DNA from: Lactuca virosa
Taxonomy: Eukaryota; Streptophyta; Magnoliopsida; Asterales; Asteraceae
DNA: 64,000 nucleotides
Assembly (NCBI GenBank): GCA_928212115.1
Contig: CAKMRJ010004445.1
Location: 74,450,044-74,514,043, forward strand
Direction of reading: 5' to 3'
In this document: piece after piece, positions 35,617 through 47,415 of the stretch
Numbering within the stretch: the stretch's first letter is position 1
Layout of the letters: each line of letters opens with the position of its first letter
The notes under the pieces: generated by a model
Seen by the model: the letters and a program-made list of their open reading frames with translations, nothing else
Databases searched by the model: none
What the model was told of the DNA's origin: nothing
Made by a program: the position numbers and the translations under genes

Positions 35617-36885
35617 AAATTAAGCAGATTTAGGAACCCAAAGTTTCTTGGGTCCTTGTGAGCCTTTTACAGAACAGGTAATTGTAAGAGAAACATCAAC
35701 TAAAAAGGTTCTTTTTATTAAGGTTGTTTCATCTTTTCTTTTTATGGTGAAAACTTTGATGTTTTTTGAGTTGAGTACTTTGGGTGAAGTTTTTGAATTC
35801 GAAAATTTGACGTTGGCAGACTTTCGTTTCTCAAAATTAGGTTTAAACGATGTCTTCTTTGAATTTTATGGAGAGAGCTTTCCTTTTCCCTTTCGATCAT
35901 TCTGAGAGTGATAGTGAGAACGAGAGAGATGAGATTTGAGATCTGAGTTAAACTTTCGGTCATTGCTCTTACATGGTTGAGAGCCGAAAGTACTTTCCCT
36001 TCGGTTCCTCTCACTGGTTGGTTTAGAACCGAAACTACCTTTTTGGTTTCTCTCATCTTGAGGACCGAAACTTCTTGTTTGGTTATTTTGATTCTGAGGA
36101 CCTAAACTCTTCTTTCGGTTGTTTTCATCCTGTTGAGCACAAGAAGTGGAGTTTGCCTTTCCTTCCTCCTTTGACTTAGAAGGCTTTTCATAGCGAACAT
36201 AATTAGGGTTTTGAGATCGCCAGAACTGTTTTCTTTCAGTAAGATTCTTCTTTTATCTCAAATTTCGTTGATGTTTTTGGTCTGACACCTGTTTTGGATT
36301 TTTGTGAATGTTGGCCTTTTTCTGTGGTTTTTGAGCATGAGGCTCGCTCTTTAGCGAAGAGGTTTCGCTAGACATCATAACCGGTTCACCTGAAGGAATT
36401 TTGGTACCACTTGTGTTGGGCACATCAAAGCGTGTAGGATCATTGAGTGGTTCTGCTACATACCTTCCTTTTACTCTCCATGATGTTTTCGTACACAGAC
36501 CTTCTGTTTCATCGGCATTATCAATAGGTGCTGACCAGAAAAACTTATCACAACCATCAGCATTATCTTCTGCTACTAATGCTGTCAGTTCGGCTATCTG
36601 TTGGTGAGTAACTCCATGAACTTTGTAAACTTGATTTGGACTTATTTGGACCTTTTGATATACAACTGCTTTTTCATTGAGGACTTTGGTCTTTTCTTTG
36701 GATAAACGAGCGAACTCAATGGAATTTTCAGAAATAAGATTTTTGTTGGTTTCGGGTTCGCTCTTGACAAATTCGGAATAGTCAACCTCATCTTCCACAA
36801 ATATTACACTCATATCATCATCCTCATTGAATTCAGAAGTGTTTTCAATATCAATTTTATTTTCTGAACTCAACTTGGCATTCAA
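35617..36885 (-). pseudogene. Element B: gag-protease linker, pol frame, broken
   Basis: In the pol frame, 210 open codons (36253-36885) are followed by stops and a low-complexity Asn/Gln/Arg/Ser-rich stretch (35900-36130) with repeated SFG-type words, then KLWVPKS before the protease. Its upstream end overlaps the gag ORF by four bases in another frame, so gag and pol are separated by a frame change near 36885. Confidence 0.7.
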
Positions 36886-38897
36886 AGAGTCAAATTTCTG
36901 TACAGTTTCGGTTTGATTTTTAATTTGTCATTTTCATCCAACAAATTTTTGAGCATGTCCTTATGGTCTTTTGACTTTATGAAGGACTCTATTTTGTCAA
37001 GACCGATTTTGTAAGCAGGAGAAATATCATCAGAAGAAACAACGTTTTCACAGTTATATGCATCAGCATCGATTTCATTCTCCTTTAACTCAAGGAAGGG
37101 TAAAATCATACGATGTATCTTCTTCCCTATTTCACAATCAAGATGCAATTGAGTAATATTGGAATATAATCTTTTAGCAATTAAACAAAAAACATTTCGT
37201 TGTTTTAAAAGCTTTAAATTATCTCTTTGCAAATAAATTGTTTCATCCCTATACCTAATCAACTCCTTCTCCTTCTGCTCAATCCATATACGGCTCTCCT
37301 CACTCTTCGATGATGCCCTGCTGATTTGATCAGTTAGGTTAGAGTTTGTGACGCGAGTTTGAGATAAACTACCACTTATACTAGAAAATTTAGATTTTAA
37401 TCCATTTAGTTCTTTTTCATAGTTTTTGATGGGAATTTGAAAAGAAACAAGAATATATTGTACCTTCTTGATCAATTCATCGCATTCGTTGATCTGCTCA
37501 CTGACGGGTTTCACTGCAAAACACCTGTCTTCTCGCTCCTTTGCTTCATCCAGTCCCCCAGCAGTGGTACTGCCTCTCATTTGTGACATCCCAGAAGTCA
37601 CCATTAGACACTTTCCTGCAACGTCTTCTTCTTTCACCAACAAAGCCCTGCCATGAGTAGGCTTCCTCACTTCTTCATCTTCTGAATCAATGGACCAAAC
37701 TTCAACACCTCCGAACTCATCCTCAACAATATTTCCCTGCACAATAAGAGCATTCATAGTGTTATTAGATCCAGCTTTCTTCTTCTTGATTTCTTCCAAT
37801 CGTCGTGTGAGGTTCGCTTCCTCGTCCTCATCTTCATTCTTTTCTGATATCTTTCTCAGCATACAATCTTTGGCGAAGTGATTTTTGCATCCGCAGTAGT
37901 GACAATTAATACCCGAGTCACCTCCAAGTTTTACTTCCTTCTTTGGTTCTTCGGTCTGAGAAACACTCTTCGGTTCCTCCTTTGCTTTCTCGGCACTGTA
38001 GGTACCTTGCCAGTTTCGGTTCTTATTTGTTGGGAACCTTCTTTTGATGAACTTCTTGGGATTTGACACCATCAGAGCATACTCTTCACTTGTTAGATCA
38101 TATTCAGAAAGATCCAAATCTTCTTCTTCTTCAGCAACATTCTTTCCTTTGGAGATTAGGGCCAAGGAACCCATGCTAGAAACCACATTTGTTTCTTTAG
38201 TCAGGGCACTTTCATGTGACTTTAATATTCCCACCAGTTTTGCCAGAGAATAAGTCTTGAATTGTTCATGTGCCTTCACAGTGGACACCACAGCCATCCA
38301 TTCGGGTCTAAGGCCATTCATGAAAGTCACCTTCTGTTCAATGACTTTCCTTTCAATCCCATGCTTTATCATCTTACTAAGAAGATGATTGAAGTGATCG
38401 AAAGCTTGAATAAGCTTCTCTTCGGGCTTCTGCTTGAAGTCACCAAATTCTGAGAGCAACAATGCTTGGATTGAATGCTCAAGATCTTCATCCGTAGAGT
38501 ACAATTCCTTCAATCTGTCCCATATTTCTTTTGCCGTTGTGCATGAGCTTGCCAACCGAAACGTGTCTGATTGTAAAGCAAACCTAATCATTCTTAAAGC
38601 TTTGATGTTGCACTGAAACGTTTTCTTCTCATCTTGGGGAATGTCCTTCACATTATTGACGAGTTGATTGTACTCCTTTTGAGTTTTAACAATTCTTGAA
38701 GTGCTTGAGTGAGCAAATGGACCTACAGTAATCACCTCCCAGATCAAGTATCCATTGTCTTCTGAGCCAATCACGTAGTCTTCAAATTGATGCATCCAGA
38801 CCTCATAATCCTGAGTGTACAATATAGGAATCCTTGTCGTCGATCCTATGCTGTTGGAGATATTGATTGGGTTTGACTGAGAATCATCCATAGACAT
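36882..38897 (-). CDS. gag: Element B gag polyprotein (Sirevirus-type, long)
   Basis: 671 open codons starting MSMDDSQSNP, about 190 bases inside the PBS. The N-terminus has the copia gag leader (YEVWMHQFEDYV, about 31-42). The capsid-like UBN2-type region spans about 90-240 (EIWDRLKELYS, FNHLLSKM, FMNGLRPEW). One CCHC zinc knuckle (CHYCGCKNHFAKDC) lies at about 330-345. A long coiled-coil-rich C-terminal extension follows, about 390-665. The long gag and a single knuckle fit Sireviruses. The frame is intact, but it ends where the pol frame begins one base out of phase, a natural shift or a mutation. Confidence 0.88.
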   Translation of the reverse strand: MSMDDSQSNPINISNSIGSTTRIPILYTQDYEVWMHQFEDYVIGSEDNGYLIWEVITVGPFAHSSTSRIVKTQKEYNQLVNNVKDIPQDEKKTFQCNIKALRMIRFALQSDTFRLASSCTTAKEIWDRLKELYSTDEDLEHSIQALLLSEFGDFKQKPEEKLIQAFDHFNHLLSKMIKHGIERKVIEQKVTFMNGLRPEWMAVVSTVKAHEQFKTYSLAKLVGILKSHESALTKETNVVSSMGSLALISKGKNVAEEEEDLDLSEYDLTSEEYALMVSNPKKFIKRRFPTNKNRNWQGTYSAEKAKEEPKSVSQTEEPKKEVKLGGDSGINCHYCGCKNHFAKDCMLRKISEKNEDEDEEANLTRRLEEIKKKKAGSNNTMNALIVQGNIVEDEFGGVEVWSIDSEDEEVRKPTHGRALLVKEEDVAGKCLMVTSGMSQMRGSTTAGGLDEAKEREDRCFAVKPVSEQINECDELIKKVQYILVSFQIPIKNYEKELNGLKSKFSSISGSLSQTRVTNSNLTDQISRASSKSEESRIWIEQKEKELIRYRDETIYLQRDNLKLLKQRNVFCLIAKRLYSNITQLHLDCEIGKKIHRMILPFLELKENEIDADAYNCENVVSSDDISPAYKIGLDKIESFIKSKDHKDMLKNLLDENDKLKIKPKLYRNLTL

Positions 38898-39070
38898 GAC
38901 GATGTTTGTTCAAAAACCTGCTTAAGATCATACTTGTAAATAACGTTAGGGTAAGATCGAATATTTAAAGAACTCCGTCAATAGCAAATGACGGCTCTAA
39001 CAATATCAATCAAAGCGGAAAACCCTAAGACCTTCTTTAACAGAAGAGATGTGTATGAACTACACAGTCT

Positions 39071-39087
39071 CCTGCTCTGATACCAAT
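39071..39087 (-). promoter_or_regulatory. Element B primer binding site (tRNA-Met)
   Basis: On the minus strand ATTGGTATCAGAGCAGG directly follows the 5' LTR. Confidence 0.93.
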
Positions 39088-39427
39088 TGATGAGTTGAAA
39101 AACTCTTAGATCGATTAGATCTTCAACAGGCTAAACAATAAAAGCAAACAAACACAATAAACACGATATAGAATCAAGTAATGCTTAATGATTCAAATGT
39201 AGTCACGCCTCAGCAGAGCTCGATTAAGAACTTCCACTGTAGAAGCGAGCTAGGGTTTGTAGTACAATTATCAGAATGAGAATAAAAGCGCTACTAATAA
39301 AGGATGCATGCATGCACCTTAAATACTAAAACCCTAATAAAACAAAACACGGTTGGACAGGCCCAAACCGTATAACAAAACTGGGCTAAGGACCGAGCCC
39401 AATGACGCAACCCTACTAGACCCAACA
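39088..39427 (-). mobile_element. Element B 5' LTR
   Basis: 340 bp, six differences from 6827-7166. It is flanked by TSD TGGGT at 39428-39432. Confidence 0.95.
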
Positions 39428-39432
39428 TGGGT
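39428..39432. repeat. Target site duplication (tgggt) of copia B, right copy
   Basis: Matches 6822-6826. The element A LTR resumes here. Confidence 0.95.
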
Positions 39433-40020
39433 TAATTGTGGATTTGGATCAGAGTTAGAGGCCGGTGCGTGGCAAAAGCGTTTTTAGGGGTTGTTCATCA
39501 TTCGAGGTGAGTCTTCTCACTATACTTACCATGAGTGGTATCCTTGGGTGAATGAGATGTCTTATGTGCTTATCTATGTATTGTGATATTCTGCATTATG
39601 TCTCTGTGATTTATTCTGAGTATTGTTATTATGAGCTTATTGAGTTAGGACCGGAGGGTCCACCTGAGTTCTGGGACCGGAGGGTCCCACTGAGACACAT
39701 TGATCGGAGGGTCTTATCTGAGTATAGCCATGAGAGGTTACTAGGATGTGTGTGGTATTTTGGGGAACTCGCTAAGCTTCGTGCTTACCGTGTTATGTGT
39801 TATGTGTTATGTGTTTCAGGTTTTTCTCAAGATCGCGGGAAGGCACCGGCTCGATTGTACACACCAGAGAAAGAGTTATGTTCTGAGGATCCTGGATTAT
39901 TAAACAATTAATTATGGAGATGCGTTTTGCAAACTAAATAAATGAGATTTTGTGAAATGCGTTATGAGATTTATATGAAATTAAAAATGAAAATTTTGTT
40001 TGGAAATTTTCGGTGTTACA
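39433..40020 (+). mobile_element. Element A: right (3') LTR, 3' part
   Basis: Continues 5521-6826 and matches 622-1175 of the left LTR, ending GGTGTTACA. It has an extra unit at about 39673-39706 that repeats the GGACCGGAGGGTCC-type word seen nearby. Confidence 0.92.
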
Positions 40021-40187
40021 ACTATCTTGGAGGTAAAGACAAAGGCCTTGCACAACAAGGTGGTGCCCTTGGTTAAGGTGCAGTGGCAACATCGGAGGGG
40101 TTCTAAGTGGACTTCGGAGCCCGAGATAGAGAACTGTGGGCGCTACCCATATCTATTTGCGACTGCAAATCTCAAGGAAGAAATCTG
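40021..40187 (+). pseudogene. Element D: chromodomain tail of a Ty3/gypsy polyprotein
   Basis: About 55 codons read ILEVKTKALHNKVVPLVKVQ and on through a SKWTSEPEIE motif to a stop at 40186-40188. This is the chromodomain and C-terminus of a chromovirus pol, homologous to the end of the array C polyproteins. It starts abruptly where the element A LTR ends, so A inserted into D pol. The rest of D lies beyond the left end of the window. Confidence 0.88.
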
Positions 40188-40189
40188 AT

Positions 40190-40205
40190 TCAAGTGGGGT
40201 AGAAC
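40190..40205 (+). promoter_or_regulatory. Element D polypurine tract
   Basis: AAGTGGGGTAGAAC lies between the pol stop and the LTR start TGTAACATC. Confidence 0.8.
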
Positions 40206-42186
40206 TGTAACATCTATTTCCAGGTATTGCTCTTGAGACCTAAACATTTTAATTTTGAAGGTTTTATTGAATTTAGGGGTTCCACGACATGGTGATAAGG
40301 CTCACCGTGATGTGGTTGTGCTCTACAAAGGAATGCGCATTTTTAAGCACCATAAGGTGGCCATGCAATGGGCACGACGTGGCGGAGGTAGAATGAGAAA
40401 CCCTAATTCTGGGTCTTGAGCCCTATTTAAAAAAACATTATAGATATGGTTTTCTCTCAACTACAGTCTCAATCCCTTTGAGATAAACCCTATAGTGTGT
40501 GTGTGTGTGTGTGTATGTGTGTGTTCTTGGCCTTTCAAATTTCCTTGAAGAAGGAGAGGGGTGAAGCTTGTGGTTTGACTTATTGTTGTTGAGGGCTGCT
40601 TCTAAATCAATCCTTAGGCTCCAGAAGGTATAAATTTCATACCTTTCCATTCTATGGGTTGCTTATGATGTGTTTAAGTCCCTTTTTGGCTTTTAGAAAT
40701 GAATCCTTAGAGTTTGAAGTAACTCTAGGACCTTGTATAAGATTTATGCTAATTATTGGACCTTAGGGTCCCATAAAGTTTGTATCTTGATCATAAATCA
40801 ACCATGCATGAGTATTCTAGGTCATTTGGTCCCCTTTTGAGTTAGGGTTTTAGATCTAGGCTTATAGAGGTTATAGAAGGGATAAAGTTGTAAACTTTAT
40901 CCATGCATGGCCTTAATCGATCCAGATCTGAGCTTTAGAGCTCTGAAAATAAGGATTAAGAGCTTAATGATTTGAGTTGGTCAGGACGTTAACACGACGT
41001 GGCAACGTTGTTGCCATGACGTGGCAGAGTGGGAGTTCACGATTATTTTGGCATTTAGCCACCACGACATGGCCATAGTGTAGTGAATCGATTGTTGACT
41101 TTTGACCGTTGACTTTTTGAGAAAGTTTGACTTGAGGTCAAAATTTAGGGTTCATGTCTTAAGGATTTATCCTTATTTGGCTAGGTGGGTGTGACACCGA
41201 TTTATTGCATGAGACAAGTTGCAGGGATTTTTGCTTTCGTCTGTGAGGTGAGTTTTCTCACTATACTTTGTATTGTAGTATATATCCTCTGTATGTTCGG
41301 ATGTTGATATGATGTAGTGATCTGTTAGACTAGTGGATCTAATATGATTACCTGTGTTTGCTTGTTATTGTTATTTTCATATGTCGACATATGGTGTTTG
41401 GGTTGAGGCAGTTAGCAGTGTGTTGTAGGCCAAGAGATACGGATGGTCTATTTCATATTGTAGGCCTAAGGGGAGCGGCCCGGCTTGGATGTTGTAGGCT
41501 CCGAATGGCGGTCCATCCTCGTTCTGTAGGGCTTGTATACATGCATTGTATATGTATTGTTGTGTGGGGTATTTTTGGAAACTCAGTAAGCTTTGACTTA
41601 TAGTTATGGATTTAAATGTTTCAGGTGCTTCTAAGGATCGGGGCAAGTCGAAGTCATGACTGTACACATCATCCAGTTGTCTTATGATTTGAGAGAAATA
41701 ATCTTTTGAAACTCTGATTTGCTTTTTATTGTTATTTTCATATGTCGACATATGGTGTTTGGTTTGAGGCAATCAGCTGTGTGTTTTAGGCCAAGAGACA
41801 CGGATGGTCTAGTTCATATTGTAGGCCTAAGGGGGGCGGCCCGACTTGGATGTTGTAGGCTCCGGATGGCGGTCCAGCCTCGTTCTGTAGGGCTTGTATA
41901 CATGCATTGTATATGTATTGTTGTGTGGGGTATTTTTGGAAACTCACTAAGCTTTGACTTATAGTTATGGATTTAAATGTTTCAGGTGCTTCTGAGGATC
42001 GGAGCAAGGCGAAGGCATGACTATACACATCATCCAGTTATCTTACGATTTGAGAGAGATTATCTTTTGAAACTCTGATTTTTATGATATGTTGTGAGAC
42101 AATGTTTGTGATGAGTCGTGGTTATTTAAAACTACTTTCATTCCTCTAAAACTGAAAAACATTACTATGACTTTTGGGACATTACA
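40206..42186 (+). mobile_element. Element D 3' LTR (1981 bp)
   Basis: It starts TGTAACATCT after the polypurine tract and ends GGGACATTACA. A weak TATA-like CTATTTAAAA is at about 40424, followed by a (GT)n run (40493-40524). Degenerate CCAC-GAC-GTGG words occur at about 40282, 40372, 40990, 41016 and 41063. A 361-bp tandem duplication fills its 3' third. Confidence 0.82.
41350..42075 (+). repeat. 361-bp tandem duplication inside element D LTR
   Basis: The text from ATGTCGACATATGGTG at 41381 recurs at 41742, and similarity runs through to TCTTTTGAAACTCTGATTT. Copies differ at a modest number of sites. Each contains CGGCCCG and GTTTCAGGTGCTTCT. Confidence 0.9.
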
Positions 42187-43594
42187 TCTGAAAGTTTGTT
42201 ATAATGTTTTTGAACCAAATCTAATTTTTCTTTGTGAGAGTATTTAAGATCAAGACAAAAGTAATCAAATATTAATGATTTTTCATTACCAAAATAATTG
42301 ACAAACATTGAAACCTAATACACTTAAGATGGACCCAATTGAGTGCAATAATGTCTTTAGTAGCTTGAGCCATATCAACTTCAAAGGTGTTGAAAATTTT
42401 GTTGTAACTTGATTCTTCATTTTCTGCCTTCAAACAAACATCTTTCCTCTTAAATTTCTCTTCATCAAATGAGGCATCTCCCACTACTCACTTCTTTTCT
42501 TCAACAAGAAATACCTTTGATCTAATGTTTTTCTTTTCAAATAAGCAATTATACATTTATATGTTTTGCCTCATATTTGTCTTCCTTATGATCAATCTTC
42601 TTTACTTTGCAGTCTCTAATAAAGTGACAAATGATGGTTTTGTTTTTCAACATGAAATTAGGTATCGACTTTAGAGTTTTTGAAACCATAATTAAACTTC
42701 CTTTGACATGATTTGAAATTTGTTGAGTTCTTGATGTTGTTAAATTGCTTTACAATTGGTGAAACCTGAAAGGAAATGTCAGAAAATGATGTGTACTCAT
42801 TATCTTCATCATCATCACTGTGAACTAAAATTTGTTCTTCGCTGAAGGGTCCTTCAGTAACTTTCTTTCTTAAAGACACAAGGGAAGAAGGCATGTATTC
42901 TTGACCATCTCTCATGTCTTTGATATTTTCCATTCTTTCACCCATGGTTTACTCGTAGTTGTGAAGATTGCGAAACATACTCTAAATATTCATGGTTTGG
43001 ATCTTCTTGATTTTCTAGAGAACATCAACATGACGTTCCTAAATTTTATCCAGGAAATTGATAAACTTTAACAGAATACCTTGATTTGATATCTAAATCT
43101 TAAACTTTCTCATATCATTAACCAAATAACTCAAATGGTTAAACGTGTGAGTTAAAGGTTCATTATTGGAAATGAAAGTATCCATACCTATGGTTAAGGT
43201 TGTTTTCCTGATTAGCCCTAACCTCTTCACGCCCATCATATGCTACCTTCAGTGTTCAGATCATCTCCTTGAAAGACAATTAGTTTTCCACCATGTGATA
43301 AACATCATAACGAAAAAGTGTTGCATATAGCAACCCTAAACTTGACATCAAGATTCACATTCCTTTTAACATCTTTTATCCATTGATTTACTCTAGTTCT
43401 AACAGTCCTGGTGGGAAAGCCTTGTTTAGTAATTTGACTCATATGGATCATCCTTGATGATTTCCAACATGTTGTAATCCATTTATTCAAGAACCATCAC
43501 ATGTTTTCTCAACCACATTGTGAAGTTCTTTTTTTCAAAAGGTAGACTATAGTCATGCTTTCCTAAGAAAGTACTAGTTCGCTATAGTCAATAG
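42187..43594 (-). pseudogene. Element E: degenerate gag region (minus strand)
   Basis: Several broken minus-strand frames lie just inside the PBS of element E. Words such as KNFTMWLRKHV, LTHTFNHLSYLVNDM and FRNLHNYE resemble copia-type gag. The longest open piece is 42658-42945, with an acidic SDDDEDNEY stretch. Many stops are present. The region ends abruptly at 42187, where element D begins. The copia assignment is tentative because the LTR ends look like those of long-LTR gypsy families. Confidence 0.5.
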
Positions 43595-43606
43595 TTCTGA
43601 TACCAA
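43595..43606 (-). promoter_or_regulatory. Element E primer binding site
   Basis: On the minus strand TGGTATCAGAAC lies two bases inside the LTR end, a one-base variant of the tRNA-Met site. Confidence 0.8.
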
Positions 43607-45689
43607 TCTGTCACACCCCGGTCGCCGGCGGAAACGTCGGGGTGTGCAATGTATTCATTGATCAAATTATTGAACATAAATTGAACAATACAAAATTTAA
43701 ACTTCTATTATTATCGAAATAAGTTTACATTGTCATTTTCTACGAATACATTATTGAAACACGATATAGGCAAAAAGTAGTACATATATCAAAAGTTCAA
43801 GGGGTCTTCGACATGCGTGTTCTTGCAGCTGCTAATGATCCTGAGAATACATGTGTTTTAAAATAAGTCAACATAAAGTTGGTGAATTCTACAGGTTTTG
43901 ACACGTACTTTTATAACCAAAAGTGTTTTTACAAAATTTTGACTGGTTGACCAGCTTTTATAAAAAAGTGTACTTTTTTAACCAAAAAGTATAAAGTTTG
44001 AGATGTAAAAATCCTTTATCGGGCCTATAACAAAAGAAACTTGTAACCCTACTAATATGCGTAACATGTGTGCAAGTGTTAATTTAATTTTACCTGTATT
44101 TGTAAATCCTACAATTCTGTGTGCAGTTTACTTGATTTTTGTATATGAAACTATACTTGTAAACCTTATGAAATGGAAATTATGAGTTCTTACCTTAACT
44201 CATCGGCATATAAAAATACTACAGATATGCATTCTAGGTATAATTGTTTAATTATTGCATAAGTTCTATACCTATAGTAGTTCAGTCAGTCCCGACATAA
44301 GTATCAGTGATACATATACATCGCACTGATACTTGTAAGATGTATAAGTATATTGCATTGGGGTGTAAACTACGCTACATGAGTCTATTACCAAGCTATT
44401 TGACGTGTATGTCCGACTTGTACTGAAAGGCAAGGGGGCATGCTGAAAAACGTCACCAACACTTCATTGACGCCGTAAACCACAAAACAAATGACTTGGA
44501 CAGTTCATCACCCGGTGGGTTTCATCAAACCATGGGTTGTAGCTAGCAACCACGGGTAGGGGTGTCAACTCGTATAGATCTATACACAACTTCTTCACTT
44601 ACACTAGATTAACGATTATATGCAGAAGGCTTTACTAAGATTTTATTCTTGGTTGATGAATTTCAACCTCATTTAGATTATCCGCATTCTAACAAATCCA
44701 ATACTGAGTGAATGAGTGTCTAAGACCTTAAGTTACTGGACTGCCTATTTAGCCACACATATATTCATAACAAAATCGGATAAAACCAGGTTTTCCCCAA
44801 TGTAAAACCAACAATTCCAAATATATGATCAACCCTAAGTAGATGTTTAATCACTGTTTTTAATGACACGATAACTATTTAGTTGATTCTAAGTTATATC
44901 ACCATTGCGATTTTTATCGTTTGTAATATAGTTTATGATTCACGTGCGATTGATTTTGCTAAAATTCATAAAATAAATGTAAGTGGTTTGATCAAAAACA
45001 TTTGTGTTATGGTTAGTTTTTATCAAACAATAAAACCCATAGATAACAAATCAACGTTTCTATAAATCAAAGTGATCACTTAACATGTTTAGTTCAATAT
45101 GTCCGAGTCTTAAACCTAATATTAATAGGTTTATTAGACGTGATAATCATTTGCTAATTAAATACTATATCAAAGTTTTCTAACAAAATCGAGCATCATA
45201 ATGGCTGCGTTTTACCCAAAATCAGATTTCAACCGGTGTGAAATCATCCAAAAATAGAGAAATTGAACATAGATAAATAACGCAAATATTATGTTGTAAA
45301 CAAAATTTCTTTTCACAACATTGTGCTCGTAACACGAAATAAACATTTTCTTGTTTATAAATTCACTAAAATTCGTATTTTAGTAATTTTTCATTTATAA
45401 ATATATCACATCTTTTTGTTCGACGTATGATTCTTAATTTTGGTCAATTTTATATTTTCCATAAAAAATTGTGACTTAATATATATAATAAAAATAAATA
45501 GACATAAACATGTGAAGTTATATAAATACAAATATTTATAACTCCTATTAGTTTATAAAATAAACATACATGGTTAACCATTAGATATACATGGTTAACC
45601 ATTAGATGTGACAAAACATATGCACATATATATATAGCCATTTCTATGTAACAAAAACATATATATTTACATGTATATAACCTTTTTGT

Positions 45690-45694
<5 letters not shown>

Positions 45695-45765
<71 letters not shown>
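45695..45765. repeat. (TA)n microsatellite
   Basis: About 70 bp of uninterrupted alternating T and A. Confidence 0.97.
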
Positions 45766-45767
<2 letters not shown>

Positions 45768-45845
45768 CCCATTAAATGACATATGTGTATAAGTATATAA
45801 CTAGCCAAATTTGTCAATGGTTAATAGTATTTATATATTCACCTA

Positions 45846-46147
45846 CTAGTTTATAATCCGTGGGAACCACAGTTATAAAATTAATTAAACTTTTATAATA
45901 AAAATTTATAATTATTACTCAATTATTTTATGTAAGTTATTTTAAATAAATTATTAATTAAGAGATATATCAAAATTTTAAAGTTATTATAACTTCAAAT
46001 TTAACATATAATTAGAAAATATAAATTTGAATTTTGAAATGAGTTGCCTAATTTATCTATATGACACATTACATAATATTAATTAGGAGTTGTATTAGAG
46101 TGACACTTGGCAAAAAGAGATTAAAACTATTCATTTATTAGAATAGA
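45846..46147 (-). mobile_element. Short non-autonomous Helitron-like element
   Basis: Inverted relative of 61572-61869. On the minus strand it starts CTCTATTCTAATAAAT and ends with a GTGGTTCCCAC hairpin followed by ATAAACTAG. The stem is less perfect than in the plus copy. It lies inside the element E LTR. Confidence 0.65.
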
Positions 46148-46796
46148 GAAATGAACGTGACGTTTAACGAGTAACTTAAAATGACTAAAATATAAACATA
46201 AATAAACGTAATAAACATAAATGTAAATAAACATAATAAATTTGAATGCATATAACGAGAATGAAATTACATAAACATAATGTAAGACGTAAAATGCATG
46301 TATTCTCTCCCAGAAAGCTTAAAAGTATAAAAGAGATCGTGAAACTCACCAATGAAGCGTGAAAAGTGTTTGTTTTGAGAATCGGTCGTCGTTTTGCCTT
46401 TCAAACTTTTTGAATAGAAAACTTTTTGAACGAACCGACTTCACAAGCTCGTAGATCTGCTTGTCAGGAGTCGGGAAATTTGATTTTAAAGTCCGTCGGA
46501 GGTCTCTGGAATTTAACTGGAGTTTCGCCGTCGACGGCGGTTCACGTCGATGCTAAAGCTTCCAGTGGGGGGTGGGGTGCTGCCTCATTGGTGTGCACCT
46601 GCTGCTCCTGAGATGTTAGAGCTTGTCGCTTGTCCAGTGTTCTGTCGACGGGAGGTTCACAACGGTAAGGGGCGACGAAGGGTGGCAGAGCAACGCGGCA
46701 ACGGTGTCGAAGGCCCTTCCTGGCGGCACAAAACCCGAGAGAAAAGATAGGGTAGAGAGAGAAAGAATTCAATCAACTAAAATTCTAATTTATTGC

Positions 46797-46811
46797 CTTC
46801 TATATATAGGA
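46797..46811 (-). promoter_or_regulatory. TATA box of element E LTR
   Basis: CCTATATATAGAAGG on the minus strand is followed by a CTCTCTC-rich leader. Confidence 0.55.
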
Positions 46812-47415
46812 AAAACATCTACATTTCACCCCCTCTACTTTTTTCAGTTTTCGTCTCAAAAAACATGTCACGTAATCCGATTTCGTAAATTTTTTCTCAA
46901 CACGCCTGTTGATTTTTCCGAGTGTGCTACTCAAGATATGTAGTCGTAATTTTCAAACGAAAGAATATAATATGTTTAAAACGCATTTTAAATTTCATAA
47001 ATTTGCATTCTTAGTCGGCTGATTTTTTGTTATTTTCTAAAGCCCGTAACTTTTGCATACGAACTCCGTTTCTGACGATCTTTATATCCACGTAGTCGTG
47101 AGAACATACTCTATCAAATTTGATCATCAATTTTCCCCAAGTATGCTCAATGAAATAAATTCATTTTTAGCGCATTTATTTACACTTATTTTTGTGAATT
47201 GTTTTTCATTTGATAATGATCATCAACTTTATAAGACCATTAGGGTATTCGGCATTCATTTCTAAGTGTAGTGACTTCAATTGAATTCAAATACAAGGAA
47301 TACAACAAAATATGTCCTATTACAGGAGGGTTCGTAATGGTTTGACCTATTTTTGTCATTTGTTACACTAAGAGTCATTATAGAATGATATTTTCTAATT
47401 ACGTATGATCATATA

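Larger units (their letters stand above)
6827..39427 (-). mobile_element. Element B: Sirevirus-type Ty1/copia retrotransposon, interrupted by gypsy array C
   Basis: On the minus strand the order is 5' LTR (39088-39427), tRNA-Met PBS, gag, protease, integrase, reverse transcriptase, RNase H, spacer, a large third ORF, polypurine tract and 3' LTR (6827-7166). Integrase before reverse transcriptase defines copia. The long gag and the third ORF after pol are Sirevirus hallmarks. Without the inserted array the element is about 12.85 kb. The two 340-bp LTRs differ at six positions by eye, and a 5-bp TSD is intact. Gag, pol and ORF3 all carry stops or frame changes, so this copy cannot be autonomous. 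Confidence 0.93.
43609..47367 (-). mobile_element. Element E 5' LTR (about 3.76 kb)
   Basis: On the minus strand it starts TGTAACAAATGAC (at 47367) and ends CCGGGGTGTGACA at 43609, followed by the PBS. A minus-strand TATA box (CTATATATAGAAGG) lies near 46797-46811. Its 3' part resembles fragment H (53479-54716). It contains a short Helitron (45846-46147), a (TA)n run (45695-45765) and a GC-rich stretch (46420-46740) with no convincing gene. Confidence 0.75.

Noticed and set aside
35648..35905. Plus-strand open frame of 85 codons
   Set aside because: Antisense shadow of the B gag-protease linker on the coding minus strand.
41377..41772. Open frames on both strands at 41358-42028, occurring twice
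   Set aside because: They are duplicated with the 361-bp LTR repeat and have no family resemblance.
46426..46943. GC-rich stretch with several overlapping open frames, possible host exon
   Set aside because: It lies inside the element E LTR downstream of its TATA box, frames are short and on both strands, and no domain is recognisable.
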